Positions 51,202 through 60,165 of a DNA stretch of 64,000 nt are shown here, in pieces. Numbering within the stretch: position 1 is the first letter of the stretch; each line of letters begins with the position of its first letter. The position numbers and the translations under genes were made by a program. The notes beneath the pieces are model-generated. The model had not been told where the DNA came from. It did no database searches and saw only the letters and a list, made by a program, of their open reading frames with translations. The DNA lies in contig JAFXTD010000034.1 in assembly GCA_017535925.1 (NCBI GenBank), positions 1-64,000 on the forward strand. The letters are read 5' to 3'. The stretch is from Selenomonadaceae bacterium. Lineage in GTDB: Bacteria > Bacillota > Negativicutes > Selenomonadales > Selenomonadaceae.

Positions 51202-52641
51202 TCATGCGTAATCAATGTCAATCATGCCTGCACCGCGAGCCAATCTTTCGGCGAGGTCAGGAGCCATTTTGTCTTCAAGCGTGATTTTCTTCGGAGCCGC
51301 CGCGTATATCGGCAGACGTTTCTTGATAAATTGCGTGTCGATATTGCCGGTGCAGAATTGGTTGTCGTCGAGGATTTGTTGGTGGAGCGGGACGGTCGTC
51401 TTGACGAAATTATCTTCGCCTTTAAGCATGAACTCATTCAAAGCGCGCCGCATGATTCTGATAGCGTCGCCGCGTGTGCGCCCGTGAACAATCAACTTTG
51501 CAATCAACGAATCGTAGTAAGGCTCAATCGACAAACCTGCCGTAACTCCGCTGTCGAATCTTACACGCGGTCCGCTCGGCTCGTGCAGGAATTCAATCTT
51601 GCCGGGCGTGGGCATGAAATTTCTGTCGGGGTCTTCGGCGTTTATGCGGCATTCGATTGCGTGTCCCGTGAACGTAACATCTTTCTGAACAATTTCAAGC
51701 GGCTCACCCGATGCAACTTTAATTTGAGTTCTCACGAGGTCAATGCCCGTGACGGCTTCGGTTATGCCGTGCTCAACTTGAATGCGCGGATTGATTTCCA
51801 TGAAATAAAATTCGTTCGTCTTCAGGTCAAGCAAAAATTCCACCGTGCCGATATTGGAATAGTGGACGCTCTTTGCCGCCTTGACTGCAAGCTTGCCGAC
51901 ACGTTCGCGCATTTCGGGCGTTAAAGCTATCGACGGCGATTCCTCCAAAAGTTTTTGATTGCGCCGTTGAATCGAACACTCACGCTCGCCGAGGTGAATC
52001 ACGCTGCCGAAATTATCTGCGACGACTTGAACTTCAATGTGCCGCGAACGCTCAATGTAATGCTCGAAATAAAATCTGTTATGTTCAACGTCAACAATAC
52101 CCAACACGTGGCGAAGTTCCTCTTCGTTGTGCACGATGAACATACCCTTGCCGCCGCCGCCCGATACCGGTTTCAAAATGACGGGGTAACCGACTTCAGC
52201 CGCCGCTTTAAGTGCCATATCGTTATCAGTCAAAGGATCGGAACCTTTCGCCATGGGAATGCCTGAAGGAATCATTGAGTTGCGCGCCGCGTCTTTGTCG
52301 CCGACAAGTTTAATCGTTTCGGGCAAAGGACCAATCCAAGTCATGCCGGCGTCGACGACCATTTGAGCGAAGTCAGCATCCTCCGACAAGAAACCGTAGC
52401 CGGGATGAACTGCATCGACTTCGGTGGTCTTTGCTGCGTCGATAATCGCCTCGCGGTTGAGGTAGCTGTCGAAGGCGTCCTCCGAGCCGACACGATAGCG
52501 AACGTCAGCCAGTTGCGCATGAAGAGCATCCTTATCGGCGTCCGAATAAATAGCAACCGTCTCAATGCCGAGCTCTTGGCAGGTACGAATGACACGCACG
52601 GCAATTTCGCCGCGGTTCGCAATGAGAATTCTCCTGATCAT
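51202..52641 (-). CDS. accC: Biotin carboxylase subunit of acetyl-CoA carboxylase
   Basis: AccC carboxylates the biotin of AccB using ATP and bicarbonate. The 479-residue protein has RRILIANRGEIAVRVIRTC, the ATP-grasp loop VSGGGGKGMFIV, ECSIQRRNQKLLEE and FYFMEINPRIQVEHGITE. About 30 residues beyond the usual end (KITLEDKMAPDLAERLARG) form an unassigned tail. accB is not adjacent, so it may serve a different biotin-dependent carboxylase or decarboxylase. ATG 52641 follows GGGAGG. A promoter stands at 52709-52681. Confidence 0.92.
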   Translation of the reverse strand: MIRRILIANRGEIAVRVIRTCQELGIETVAIYSDADKDALHAQLADVRYRVGSEDAFDSYLNREAIIDAAKTTEVDAVHPGYGFLSEDADFAQMVVDAGMTWIGPLPETIKLVGDKDAARNSMIPSGIPMAKGSDPLTDNDMALKAAAEVGYPVILKPVSGGGGKGMFIVHNEEELRHVLGIVDVEHNRFYFEHYIERSRHIEVQVVADNFGSVIHLGERECSIQRRNQKLLEESPSIALTPEMRERVGKLAVKAAKSVHYSNIGTVEFLLDLKTNEFYFMEINPRIQVEHGITEAVTGIDLVRTQIKVASGEPLEIVQKDVTFTGHAIECRINAEDPDRNFMPTPGKIEFLHEPSGPRVRFDSGVTAGLSIEPYYDSLIAKLIVHGRTRGDAIRIMRRALNEFMLKGEDNFVKTTVPLHQQILDDNQFCTGNIDTQFIKKRLPIYAAAPKKITLEDKMAPDLAERLARGAGMIDIDYA

Positions 52642-52680
52642 GACTTTTCCTCCCAGCATAAAAAAATCTTCTGCATGATT

Positions 52681-52709
52681 ATTTTATCATACAAAAGATT
52701 TATAATCAA
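52681..52709 (-). promoter_or_regulatory. Promoter of accC
   Basis: On the minus strand TTGATT (52709-52704) and TAAAAT (52686-52681) are 17 bases apart. Confidence 0.6.
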
Positions 52710-52834
52710 CGTTTGGCAAAGCAGATTAAATAACTGTAACGAGTGAGTCAGAGCTATAAAAAATTTTTGCCGCGAAAGGAAATTTAAGCCTTGTGCAGAA
52801 TAGTAAATAAAATTTTTTTAAGGAGTTGTTTGTA

Positions 52835-53341
52835 ATGAGGAAAATTTTTTTGGCGACCTTACTTATCTTCATGATGAGTGCGGCGACGGTGTTGGCGGCC
52901 AACTGGCAACAAATTTACACCGACAACGACGATAACGTTATCTACTTCGACACGGATTCCGTTCAAATCACTTCAATGACGGCAGAGAGAGAAGACGTCA
53001 CGTTCAGCGCGGTCTATCGCATGGACTACAGCGACAAAGGTCGTAACGTTCTGATTGATTGGTACCGCAATTATTCCATTGTGCCGGCGGGTATCGAAAG
53101 CCTTTCCTACGACATAACAACGATTCAATTCAAAGTGGAAGGCAACGACAGATATTATCACATTTCTGACCGCGACTCTTACACCGCAAACGGCTCGGAG
53201 ATTCCGGGAATGCACTACACGAACGCCGAACCGAATTGGATTAAAATTCCGGTTGCTTCGGTCGTCGACGTTGAATACAACGAGGCAAAGTTGATTGTCG
53301 ACGGCAAACTTTACAAAAGAATCGATTCAGAAGGAATTTAA
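52835..53341 (+). CDS. Secreted hypothetical protein
   Basis: The 168-residue protein has a clear signal peptide (RKIFLATLLIFMMSAATVLA, cleavage before ANWQQ) and a small beta-rich domain (WQQIYTDNDDNVIYFDTDSV, VTFSAVYRMDYSDKGR, DVEYNEAKLIVDGKLYKRI). It resembles short exported proteins common in Negativicutes whose role is unknown. AAGGAG lies ten bases before ATG 52835. It precedes dxs by 27 bases and may be co-transcribed with it. Confidence 0.7.
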   Translation: MRKIFLATLLIFMMSAATVLAANWQQIYTDNDDNVIYFDTDSVQITSMTAEREDVTFSAVYRMDYSDKGRNVLIDWYRNYSIVPAGIESLSYDITTIQFKVEGNDRYYHISDRDSYTANGSEIPGMHYTNAEPNWIKIPVASVVDVEYNEAKLIVDGKLYKRIDSEGI

Positions 53342-53368
53342 TTTTGAGGAGCGATTAAAACGGGGCTG

Positions 53369-55270
53369 TTGAAAAGATTAAACTCGCCCGCTCAACTTCA
53401 AAAGATGAGCTTGACTGAACTTGAGGAATTGGCAGGCGAAATTCGTGAGCTGATCTTGACGACGGTCGCGAAAAACGGCGGTCACCTCGCACCGAGCTTG
53501 GGCACGGTCGAGTTGACGCTTGCGCTTTATTCGGTGTTCGATTTCAGCAAAGACAAACTTATCTGGGACGTCGGGCACCAAGCTTATACGCACAAAATTT
53601 TAACAGGGCGACGCGACACTTTCCACACACTGCGGACTTTGGGAGGCATTACCGGCTTCCCGAAGCGTGCCGAGTCGCCTTTTGATTCTTTCGGCGTAGG
53701 TCATGCCTCAACCTCAATCAGTGCCGCGCTCGGTCTTCTTATCGCTGCCGAACTTGAAAAAAAATCTTCGCGGGTCATCGCGGTTATCGGTGACGGAGCT
53801 TTGACGGGCGGCATGGCGTTCGAGGCTCTCAATCACGCGGGGCAACTCAAAAAAAATTTGCTCGTCGTCCTAAACGATAACGAAATGTCGATTGACAAAA
53901 ACGTCGGCGCGTTGAGCGAATACCTTTCAAAGATTCGTCTCAAGCCGCAATATCACCGCGCCAAAAAAGAATTCGAGGGCTTCGTCAAAAATATTCCTTT
54001 CCGCGACGTCGGAGAAAAAATTTTGCTTGCCGCCAATTCCGTTCGTGCGGGAGTGACTGCCGCGATTTTTCCCGGCGCGATTTTCGAAACGCTCGGCTTC
54101 ACTTATCTCGGTCCGATTGACGGGCACGACCTCAAAGGCATGAAAGCTGTTTTTTCGCAAGTCGGCGTAATTGATTCGCCCGTTTTGATTCATGTGACAA
54201 CGACCAAAGGCAAAGGCTATCCTCCCGCCGAAATTTCGCCCGAAAAATTTCACGGCGTCGGAAAATTCGACAAGGCAACCGGTCAAGTCTTCAAGAAGAA
54301 ATCGCCACCGAGTTACACGGAAATTTTTTCGCAAGCGGTAATCGACTGCGCGGCACGTGACAAAAAAATTATCGCGATAACCGCCGCAATGCCTTCGGGC
54401 ACCGGCTTGAAGAAGTTCGCCGAAAAATTCCCGCAAAGATTTTTTGACGTGGGCATTGCCGAAGAACACGCCGTGACTTTGGCGGCGGGCATGGCAGCCG
54501 GCGGACTCAAACCCGTCGTCGCGATTTATTCTACCTTCATGCAACGCGCTTACGACCAAATTCTCCACGACGTTTGCTTACAAAATCTGCCCGTAGTTTT
54601 TTGCTTGGACAGAGCCGGTCTCGTCGGCGAGGACGGAGCAACTCATCACGGCGCATTCGACTTGGCTTATCTGCGGACAATTCCCAACATGAATATCCTC
54701 GCGCCCAAAGACGAAAACGAATTGCGGCAAATGATTTTCGCGGCGTTTGAAAAAAATTTCCCCGTAGCGATTCGCTATCCTCGCGGCGCAGGGCTCGGCG
54801 TCAAAGTCGAAACTCAACCGCAAGAAATTTCTTGGGGCAAAGCTCAAGTCATCTGTCAAAATCCTTCGGCGGAAATTGCAATCTTCGCGGTCGGCTCAAT
54901 GGTTAAAATTTCTTCTGACGCGGCAAAAATTCTTCACGAAAAAAATATTTCTGTCGACGTGATAAACGCCCGCTTCGTCAAGCCCTTCGACACGGAGTTG
55001 ATTAAAAAATTTTCGCGAACGGTAAAACTTTTGGTCACGTGCGAAGAGGGAACTTTAAGCGGCGGCTACGGTTCGGCGGTGGCAGAATTTTTGACTGACG
55101 AAAAAATTTCGACGCCTCTTCTTCGGCTCGGCATTAAAGACAAATTCATTGAGCAGGGCACCCGCCCGGAGCTTTTGGACTTGTGCGACTTGACGGCAGA
55201 AAAAATTTCGCAACGAATCCTTGAACGCCTCAACGAAATAATTTTCGGCTTCTTAACAATCTCAACATAA
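53369..55270 (+). CDS. dxs: 1-deoxy-D-xylulose-5-phosphate synthase
   Basis: Dxs condenses pyruvate and glyceraldehyde 3-phosphate with thiamine diphosphate, the first step of the MEP isoprenoid pathway. The 633-residue protein has KNGGHLAPSLGTVELT, the ThDP loop VIGDGALTGGMAFEALNHAG, the second domain FFDVGIAEEHAVTLAAGMA, and DRAGLVGEDGATHHGAFD. The start is TTG 53369, with only weak GGGG upstream. dxs-tlyA-nadK is a conserved Firmicutes order, and xseA/xseB/ispA that often precede are missing. Confidence 0.96.
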   Translation: MKRLNSPAQLQKMSLTELEELAGEIRELILTTVAKNGGHLAPSLGTVELTLALYSVFDFSKDKLIWDVGHQAYTHKILTGRRDTFHTLRTLGGITGFPKRAESPFDSFGVGHASTSISAALGLLIAAELEKKSSRVIAVIGDGALTGGMAFEALNHAGQLKKNLLVVLNDNEMSIDKNVGALSEYLSKIRLKPQYHRAKKEFEGFVKNIPFRDVGEKILLAANSVRAGVTAAIFPGAIFETLGFTYLGPIDGHDLKGMKAVFSQVGVIDSPVLIHVTTTKGKGYPPAEISPEKFHGVGKFDKATGQVFKKKSPPSYTEIFSQAVIDCAARDKKIIAITAAMPSGTGLKKFAEKFPQRFFDVGIAEEHAVTLAAGMAAGGLKPVVAIYSTFMQRAYDQILHDVCLQNLPVVFCLDRAGLVGEDGATHHGAFDLAYLRTIPNMNILAPKDENELRQMIFAAFEKNFPVAIRYPRGAGLGVKVETQPQEISWGKAQVICQNPSAEIAIFAVGSMVKISSDAAKILHEKNISVDVINARFVKPFDTELIKKFSRTVKLLVTCEEGTLSGGYGSAVAEFLTDEKISTPLLRLGIKDKFIEQGTRPELLDLCDLTAEKISQRILERLNEIIFGFLTIST

Positions 55271-55476
55271 TCACACAAAAAGGAGCCGTCATGGATGACG
55301 GCTCCACCCGCCGACGCATTTGCGTGATGCAAATACCGTCGGCGGCAACCAACCAAAATTTATTCACGAACAAAATCAGCGGACATTTACGCCCCTGCGA
55401 GGTGCCCTTTCTTTTGCTACTTTTCTTTGGGCAAGCAAAGAAAAGTAGAAGAAAAAACAAAATCTATGGTGACGAC
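55271..55476. repeat. Dispersed palindromic element, copy 1
   Basis: This non-coding spacer has three nested palindromes: GGAGCCGTCAT-gg-ATGACGGCTCC (55282-55305), CCGCCGACG ... TTTGC-gtgat-GCAAA ... CGTCGGCGG (55308-55345), and CTACTTTTCTTTG ... CAAAGAAAAGTAG (55417-55448). The last two recur, in the same order and orientation, at 58737-58862. Confidence 0.8.
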
Positions 55477-56271
55477 ATGAAAGAACGACTCGACGTGATA
55501 TTGACGGAGAAAAATTTTTTTGACAGCCGCGCCCGCGCCAAAGCAATGATTATGGCAGGAAAAATTTTGGTCAACGGGCAGAAGGTCGACAAAGCCGGTA
55601 CGCTCATTCCTCTTGACGCGGAAATCAAAATTCTCGGCGAAGAAATGCCTTTCGTCAGTCGCGGCGGCTTGAAACTTCAAAAGGCTCTCGACGTTTTCAA
55701 AATAATTTTGAGCGGAAAAATTGCGGCGGATGTCGGTGCCTCGACGGGCGGCTTTACCGATTGCATGTTGCAGCACGGAGCAAAGACGGTTTACGCAATC
55801 GACGTGGGCTACGGTCAACTTGCTTGGAAACTTCGCAGCAATGTGCAAGTCGTCAACATGGAGCGCACAAATATTCGCAACGTCACGCGCAACGATTTTT
55901 ATTACGGCTTGCCGGAATTTGTTTCAATCGACGTGGCGTTTATCTCGTTGGAAAAAGTTTTGCCCGTTGTCTTTGACGTGCTGAAAGATTCGGGCGAAGT
56001 CGTTGCATTGATAAAGCCGCAATTCGAGGCAGGTCGCGAACACGTCGGCAAAAAAGGTGTTGTTCGTGACAAAAAAATTCATGCGGCGGTTATCGAAAAA
56101 GTTTTGAACTTCGCGGCGAAAGTCGGCTTAGGAATTTGCGGCTTGGATTTTTCGCCAATCAAAGGACCCGAAGGCAACATTGAGTACCTTGCTTATCTGA
56201 CAAAAAATTTTTCGACGGCGAACGTTGAAATTTTATCCGTGGTTGATTCGGCTCACGAGGAGTTAAATTGA
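55477..56271 (+). CDS. tlyA: TlyA family rRNA 2'-O-methyltransferase (S4/FtsJ)
   Basis: The 264-residue protein combines an S4 RNA-binding domain (RLDVILTEKNFFDSRARAKA and GKILVNGQKVDKAGT, about 1-60) with an FtsJ-like methyltransferase (SRGGLKLQKALDVF, IAADVGASTGGFTDCMLQHG, VYAIDVGYGQLAWKL). TlyA methylates ribose in 16S and 23S rRNA and in some species is hemolysin-like. ATG 55477 is used; the ribosome site is weak (GGTG). nadK overlaps its stop. Confidence 0.93.
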   Translation: MKERLDVILTEKNFFDSRARAKAMIMAGKILVNGQKVDKAGTLIPLDAEIKILGEEMPFVSRGGLKLQKALDVFKIILSGKIAADVGASTGGFTDCMLQHGAKTVYAIDVGYGQLAWKLRSNVQVVNMERTNIRNVTRNDFYYGLPEFVSIDVAFISLEKVLPVVFDVLKDSGEVVALIKPQFEAGREHVGKKGVVRDKKIHAAVIEKVLNFAAKVGLGICGLDFSPIKGPEGNIEYLAYLTKNFSTANVEILSVVDSAHEELN

Positions 56272-57161
56272 TGGCACGACAAAATATTTTCGGTACGATG
56301 TTCGGTGTCGACGCCGGCATGATGCAGTTGGCGGTTATCCCGAACATGAGCAAGCGGCGGGCAGGTGAAATTGTCGACCGCATTTTTAATTTCTATCACA
56401 ACAAAGACGTGCGGCTTGTCATGCCCGCGACGGAGGCTCGTCAATTTCGCAAAGAGGAATACGGCTTGCCCTGCGTCGAACGCGTTCATGTCGATATGGC
56501 ACTTTCAATCGGCGGCGACGGAACTTTGCTCGGCGTGTGCAGAAGATTCGGCGGTCAAAGCGTTCCCGTCTGCGGAATTAATCTCGGCACGCTCGGCTTT
56601 TTGGCTGACATTGAGCCGCGTGAACTTGAAGGGCGTCTTGCAAAAATTTTGGCGGGAGAATATCGCGTTGAACGTCGACTTCTTTTGAGCGGCTACGTTC
56701 GCAACGAACTCGGCGAAAAATTTTTGGGCAATGCGATTAACGACGTTGTCATAACCAAAGGCGGCGTTGCGAGGATGTTGCGGCTCGGTCTCTACATTAA
56801 TCAAACGCACCTCATGGATTACAAGGCAGACGGTTTGATTGTCTCAAGCCCGACGGGTTCGACGGCTTATTCTTTGAGCGCGGGAGGTCCCATTTTAAAT
56901 CCGACGATTCGTGCACTTTTATTGACGCCGATTTGCGCACACACTTTCCAAATGCGACCGCTCATTGTCAACGAGGACGACGAGGTCTTGATAAAAATTT
57001 CGGCGACGCAAGATGTCATGGTCACGCTCGACGGGCAAGTCAGTCATAAAATTCAACCCGGCGACGACGTTGTTGTTCGCAAAGCCGCCGAGTCCGCGCA
57101 GATTGTCAAGTTCGACGACAAAAATTATTACGACGTGCTCAAAGCCAAGATGTGGAGCTGA
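56271..57161 (+). CDS. nadK: NAD kinase
   Basis: NadK phosphorylates NAD to NADP. The 296-residue protein has the GGDGT motif in LSIGGDGTLLGVCRR (about 86), GINLGTLGFLADIEP, AINDVVITKGGVARML and the glycine-rich SSPTGSTAYSLSAGGPILNP. GAGGAG precedes ATG 56271, whose A is the last base of the tlyA stop. The downstream pncB makes this a small NAD(P) cluster instead of the usual argR-recN continuation. Confidence 0.96.
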   Translation: MARQNIFGTMFGVDAGMMQLAVIPNMSKRRAGEIVDRIFNFYHNKDVRLVMPATEARQFRKEEYGLPCVERVHVDMALSIGGDGTLLGVCRRFGGQSVPVCGINLGTLGFLADIEPRELEGRLAKILAGEYRVERRLLLSGYVRNELGEKFLGNAINDVVITKGGVARMLRLGLYINQTHLMDYKADGLIVSSPTGSTAYSLSAGGPILNPTIRALLLTPICAHTFQMRPLIVNEDDEVLIKISATQDVMVTLDGQVSHKIQPGDDVVVRKAAESAQIVKFDDKNYYDVLKAKMWS

Positions 57162-57253
57162 AAAATTTTTACGGCTTAAAGGAATTTTTTCGTCAACAAC
57201 AAATATCAACCTTGATTCGGAAGAGTTAAGGTTTTTTTTTGGAGGAATTATTC

Positions 57254-58714
57254 ATGTCGCAGTTCGATAAAAGAAATTTGTCCATGATGATGGATTTTTA
57301 TGAGATGACGATGGCGAACGGCTACTTTGTCAACGGCGGAGAAAATACTCGCGTTGCATTCGACGTTTTTTATCGGCGCAATCCCGACGCGGGCGGCTTT
57401 GCAATTTTCGCGGGACTTGAACAGGTTATCGAGTACGTTGAGAATATGCAATTCAGTGCAAAGGATATTGACTACCTGCGCGAACAAAAAATTTTCAACG
57501 AAGATTTTCTGGAGAGCCTCAAGGATTTTCATTTTCGCGGAGACATTTACGCTTTCCCCGAAGGCACGATTATGTATCCCAATGAGCCGTTCATGACCGT
57601 CGTCGCAAATTTGATTGACGCCCAACTTGTCGAAACGGCTATCCTCGCGCAAGTCAATCATCAATCTTTAATCGCAACCAAAGCTCGGCGAATCGTTCGG
57701 GCTGCGGAAGGTCGTTTCGTTTCGGATTTCGGAGCTCGTCGCGCTCACAACATGGACGCGGCAACTTACGGAGCGCGGGCGGCATTTATCGGCGGCGTCA
57801 ACGGCACGGCAACCGTCAGCGCAGGTCAACTCTTTAACATTCCCGTCAACGGCACGATGGCTCACAGCTGGGTTATGTATTTCCGCAATGAGTTCGAGGC
57901 TTTCAAACGTTACGCCGAAGTTTATCCCGACTCAACGACGCTGCTTGTCGATACCTACGACGTTGTCCACAGCGGCATTCCCAATGCGATTCGTGTCGCC
58001 AAAGAAGTTCTTGAGCCTCAAGGCAAACGTCTGCGCGGCGTGAGGATTGATTCGGGTGACTTGGCTTACCTTTCAAAAAAAATTCGCAAGATGCTTGACG
58101 ACGCCGGCTTGAACGATTGCAAGATTGTCGCCTCGAACAGCCTCGACGAATTCACGATAACTTCTTTGATAAATCAAGGCGCGGCGATTGATTCGTTCGG
58201 TGTCGGCGAAAGATTGATTACCGCAAAGTCTGAACCTGTCTTCGGCGCGGTGTATAAGATTGTCGCTGTCAAGGAAAGCGGGCAATTCGTTCCGCGAATC
58301 AAAGTCAGCGAAAACGTCGAAAAAATCACGAATCCCGGCTTGAAAAATATTTACCGCGTCTACAATGAAACGGGACATGCCGTCGCAGATTTAATCGCGC
58401 TGTTCGATGAGACTGTTGACTTGAGCAAGCCTTATCGTTACGTCGACCCCGTCAAGCCGTGGAAGAATCGCCGCTTTGAAAATTTCACTGCCAAAAAACT
58501 TTCCAAGCTTTACGTCAAAGACGGGCGGCGCGTGGAAAATTTGCCTACGTTGCATGAAGTTCGCGATTACGTCAGGCACCAACTTGAAAAAGAAATTTGG
58601 CAGGAGGAGCAACGCTTTGAAAATCCTCACCGCCACTACCTCGACATGACGCCCGATTACTACGACATGAAGATGAGCCTCTTGCACAAGACGCGCTCAA
58701 GTATGGACAGCTGA
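57254..58714 (+). CDS. pncB: Nicotinate phosphoribosyltransferase
   Basis: PncB converts nicotinate and PRPP to nicotinate mononucleotide in NAD salvage. The 486-residue protein has MMMDFYEMTMANGYF, FVSDFGARRAHNMDAATYGARAA (split motif with the substrate-binding Ser/Arg), DTYDVVHSGIPNAI and VRIDSGDLAYLSKKIR with the PRPP-site residues, and GVGERLITAKSEPVFGAVYK. GGAGG stands seven bases before ATG 57254, preceded by nine T. It is probably in one operon with nadK. Confidence 0.95.
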   Translation: MSQFDKRNLSMMMDFYEMTMANGYFVNGGENTRVAFDVFYRRNPDAGGFAIFAGLEQVIEYVENMQFSAKDIDYLREQKIFNEDFLESLKDFHFRGDIYAFPEGTIMYPNEPFMTVVANLIDAQLVETAILAQVNHQSLIATKARRIVRAAEGRFVSDFGARRAHNMDAATYGARAAFIGGVNGTATVSAGQLFNIPVNGTMAHSWVMYFRNEFEAFKRYAEVYPDSTTLLVDTYDVVHSGIPNAIRVAKEVLEPQGKRLRGVRIDSGDLAYLSKKIRKMLDDAGLNDCKIVASNSLDEFTITSLINQGAAIDSFGVGERLITAKSEPVFGAVYKIVAVKESGQFVPRIKVSENVEKITNPGLKNIYRVYNETGHAVADLIALFDETVDLSKPYRYVDPVKPWKNRRFENFTAKKLSKLYVKDGRRVENLPTLHEVRDYVRHQLEKEIWQEEQRFENPHRHYLDMTPDYYDMKMSLLHKTRSSMDS

Positions 58715-58736
58715 AAAATTTTAAGCGCAGCGGGAA

Positions 58737-58862
58737 GTGATAGCCCGGTCGCACATGGACGTGCGGCCGCCGCGACTATTTTGCGTGATGCAAAATACAG
58801 CGGACAAAGCACCTTTCTTTTTGCTACTTTTTCTTTGGTACCGGCAAAGAAAAAGTAGATTT
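58737..58862. repeat. Dispersed palindromic element, copy 2
   Basis: This is the second copy of the element at 55271. TTTTGC-gtgat-GCAAAA (about 58779-58796) is flanked by CCGC/GCGG, then comes CTACTTTTTCTTTG ... CAAAGAAAAAGTAG (58824-58858). Both arms of the last stem are one base longer than in copy 1, a compensating change that preserves pairing. Confidence 0.75.
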
Positions 58863-58950
58863 AAAACATAAAAATCATTGAACCCTCAATCGAAGTGAAC
58901 AACGTCGGCAACGTCAGCCGATTCCAACTCAATTAACGAGGTGAAAAATC

Positions 58951-60099
58951 TTGTCCGCAAAAGTCGCCGTAGTCATTCCGACTTACAAAGAAGAACTCGA
59001 TGAGTTTGAAAAAATTTCGCTCGCGCAAGTCAGAAAAGTTTTGGGAAAGTATCCGATTATTTTTATCGCGCCCGAAGGAAAATTTTTTTCCTACTTCGAA
59101 CCGACCGATATCGTTGCCGCAGTGGATGAGAAGTTCTTCAAAAGCATCATGACTTACAATACTTTGATGTTGTCGCCGTTTTTCTACGAGGCTTTTCTCA
59201 ACTTCGATTACATTTTAATTTATCAACTTGATGCGTTCGTTTTTTATGACGCGCTGGAATTTTTTTGTTCGCTCGGCTACGATTATATCGGCGCGCCCGT
59301 CGCTTATCATTCTTGGTACGCCTGCAAGCAAGGCAACAGAGTTCCGCGTGTCGGCAACGGCGGCTTCTCTTTGCGCAAGGTCAAAACATTTCATAAACTT
59401 TTGACGGAGTGCAGTGCTTTGACGAATTGGAAAATTTTTCTTGATAAATATTACGAGGATGCATTCTTCGGCATGTGCGGCATACGAGACGACGTGAATT
59501 TCAAAACTGCGCCCGTCGAAGTCGCCGTTCGTTTTTCCGTAGATTTCTTCCCCGACCGTTTCTTGCGGCGAATCGGAAATAAAATTCCGTTCGGCTGTCA
59601 TAATTGGTATAAATGCAGTGTCGACGCTTACACAAAACTTTTTTTGAAAGCCGGTTATGATTTGCGCCCGCTTCGAAACAAAATGAGCAACGGAGATTAT
59701 TACTTGCGCTTGAAAATTCCTTTGGAAAACGTGGCTTTGAAAAGACTGATTCGCGGAATCAAAAGCGGGCAATCCGTTCTGCAATATCTTCCGACGAAAA
59801 ATTTTGCCTCCGTGCGTGTCCTCCGCAGCGAGGGCGTCATGCAAATTTTGGCGGGAATGATTCAAGAGGAGGACTTCTCTTCCGACAAAATTTTTATCTG
59901 TGAGCCGGAGGACTACCCGCAGCTTGTCAATGACTTGACACGCGAGGACTTGCCTCACCTTGTATTGACCACCGATTATGACAAGTCATTAATCCGGCAC
60001 ATTGAAGAGCGCGGGCTCGAATACGGCAGGCACGTCATTTCTTTCCGAAGAGAATACCTGAATCATTGCGAAAAACTTTTCCACAGTCTCGGCAAATAA
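58951..60099 (+). CDS. DUF5672 family protein, glycosyltransferase-like
   Basis: The 382-residue protein has AVVIPTYKEELDEFEKISL at the N-terminus and then the DUF5672 core: YNTLMLSPFFYEAFLNFDYILIYQLDAFVF (DxD-like QLDAFVF), YDYIGAPVAYHSWY, RVGNGGFSLRKVKTFHKLL, and a catalytic-type acidic YYEDAFFGMC. DUF5672 proteins accompany surface polysaccharide loci. The C-terminal 110 residues (ENVALKRLIRGIKSGQ onward) are extra. The start is TTG 58951 behind GAGGTG. Confidence 0.8.
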   Translation: MSAKVAVVIPTYKEELDEFEKISLAQVRKVLGKYPIIFIAPEGKFFSYFEPTDIVAAVDEKFFKSIMTYNTLMLSPFFYEAFLNFDYILIYQLDAFVFYDALEFFCSLGYDYIGAPVAYHSWYACKQGNRVPRVGNGGFSLRKVKTFHKLLTECSALTNWKIFLDKYYEDAFFGMCGIRDDVNFKTAPVEVAVRFSVDFFPDRFLRRIGNKIPFGCHNWYKCSVDAYTKLFLKAGYDLRPLRNKMSNGDYYLRLKIPLENVALKRLIRGIKSGQSVLQYLPTKNFASVRVLRSEGVMQILAGMIQEEDFSSDKIFICEPEDYPQLVNDLTREDLPHLVLTTDYDKSLIRHIEERGLEYGRHVISFRREYLNHCEKLFHSLGK

Positions 60100-60102
60100 A
60101 AA

Positions 60103-60163
60103 AGCTGTCAGCTTTCAGAAAAATTTTTCTAACAGCTAACAGCTAAAAACTAACAGCTAAAAT
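60103..60163. repeat. Heptamer repeat array
   Basis: AGCTGTC AGCTTTC AG, then CTAACAG CTAACAG CTAAAAA CTAACAG CTAAAAT stand between the DUF5672 gene and the rubrerythrin fusion. Confidence 0.85.
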
Positions 60164-60165
60164 GT

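Noticed and set aside
55282-55305. Terminator of dxs at the GGAGCCGTCAT hairpin
   Set aside because: No T-run follows on the plus strand; the T-run is on the minus-strand side, where no gene ends. It is treated as part of the palindromic element.
57232-57240. T9 run before the pncB ribosome site as a phase switch
   Set aside because: It is not between recognisable -35 and -10 boxes and pncB is a housekeeping gene; it may only affect the leader.
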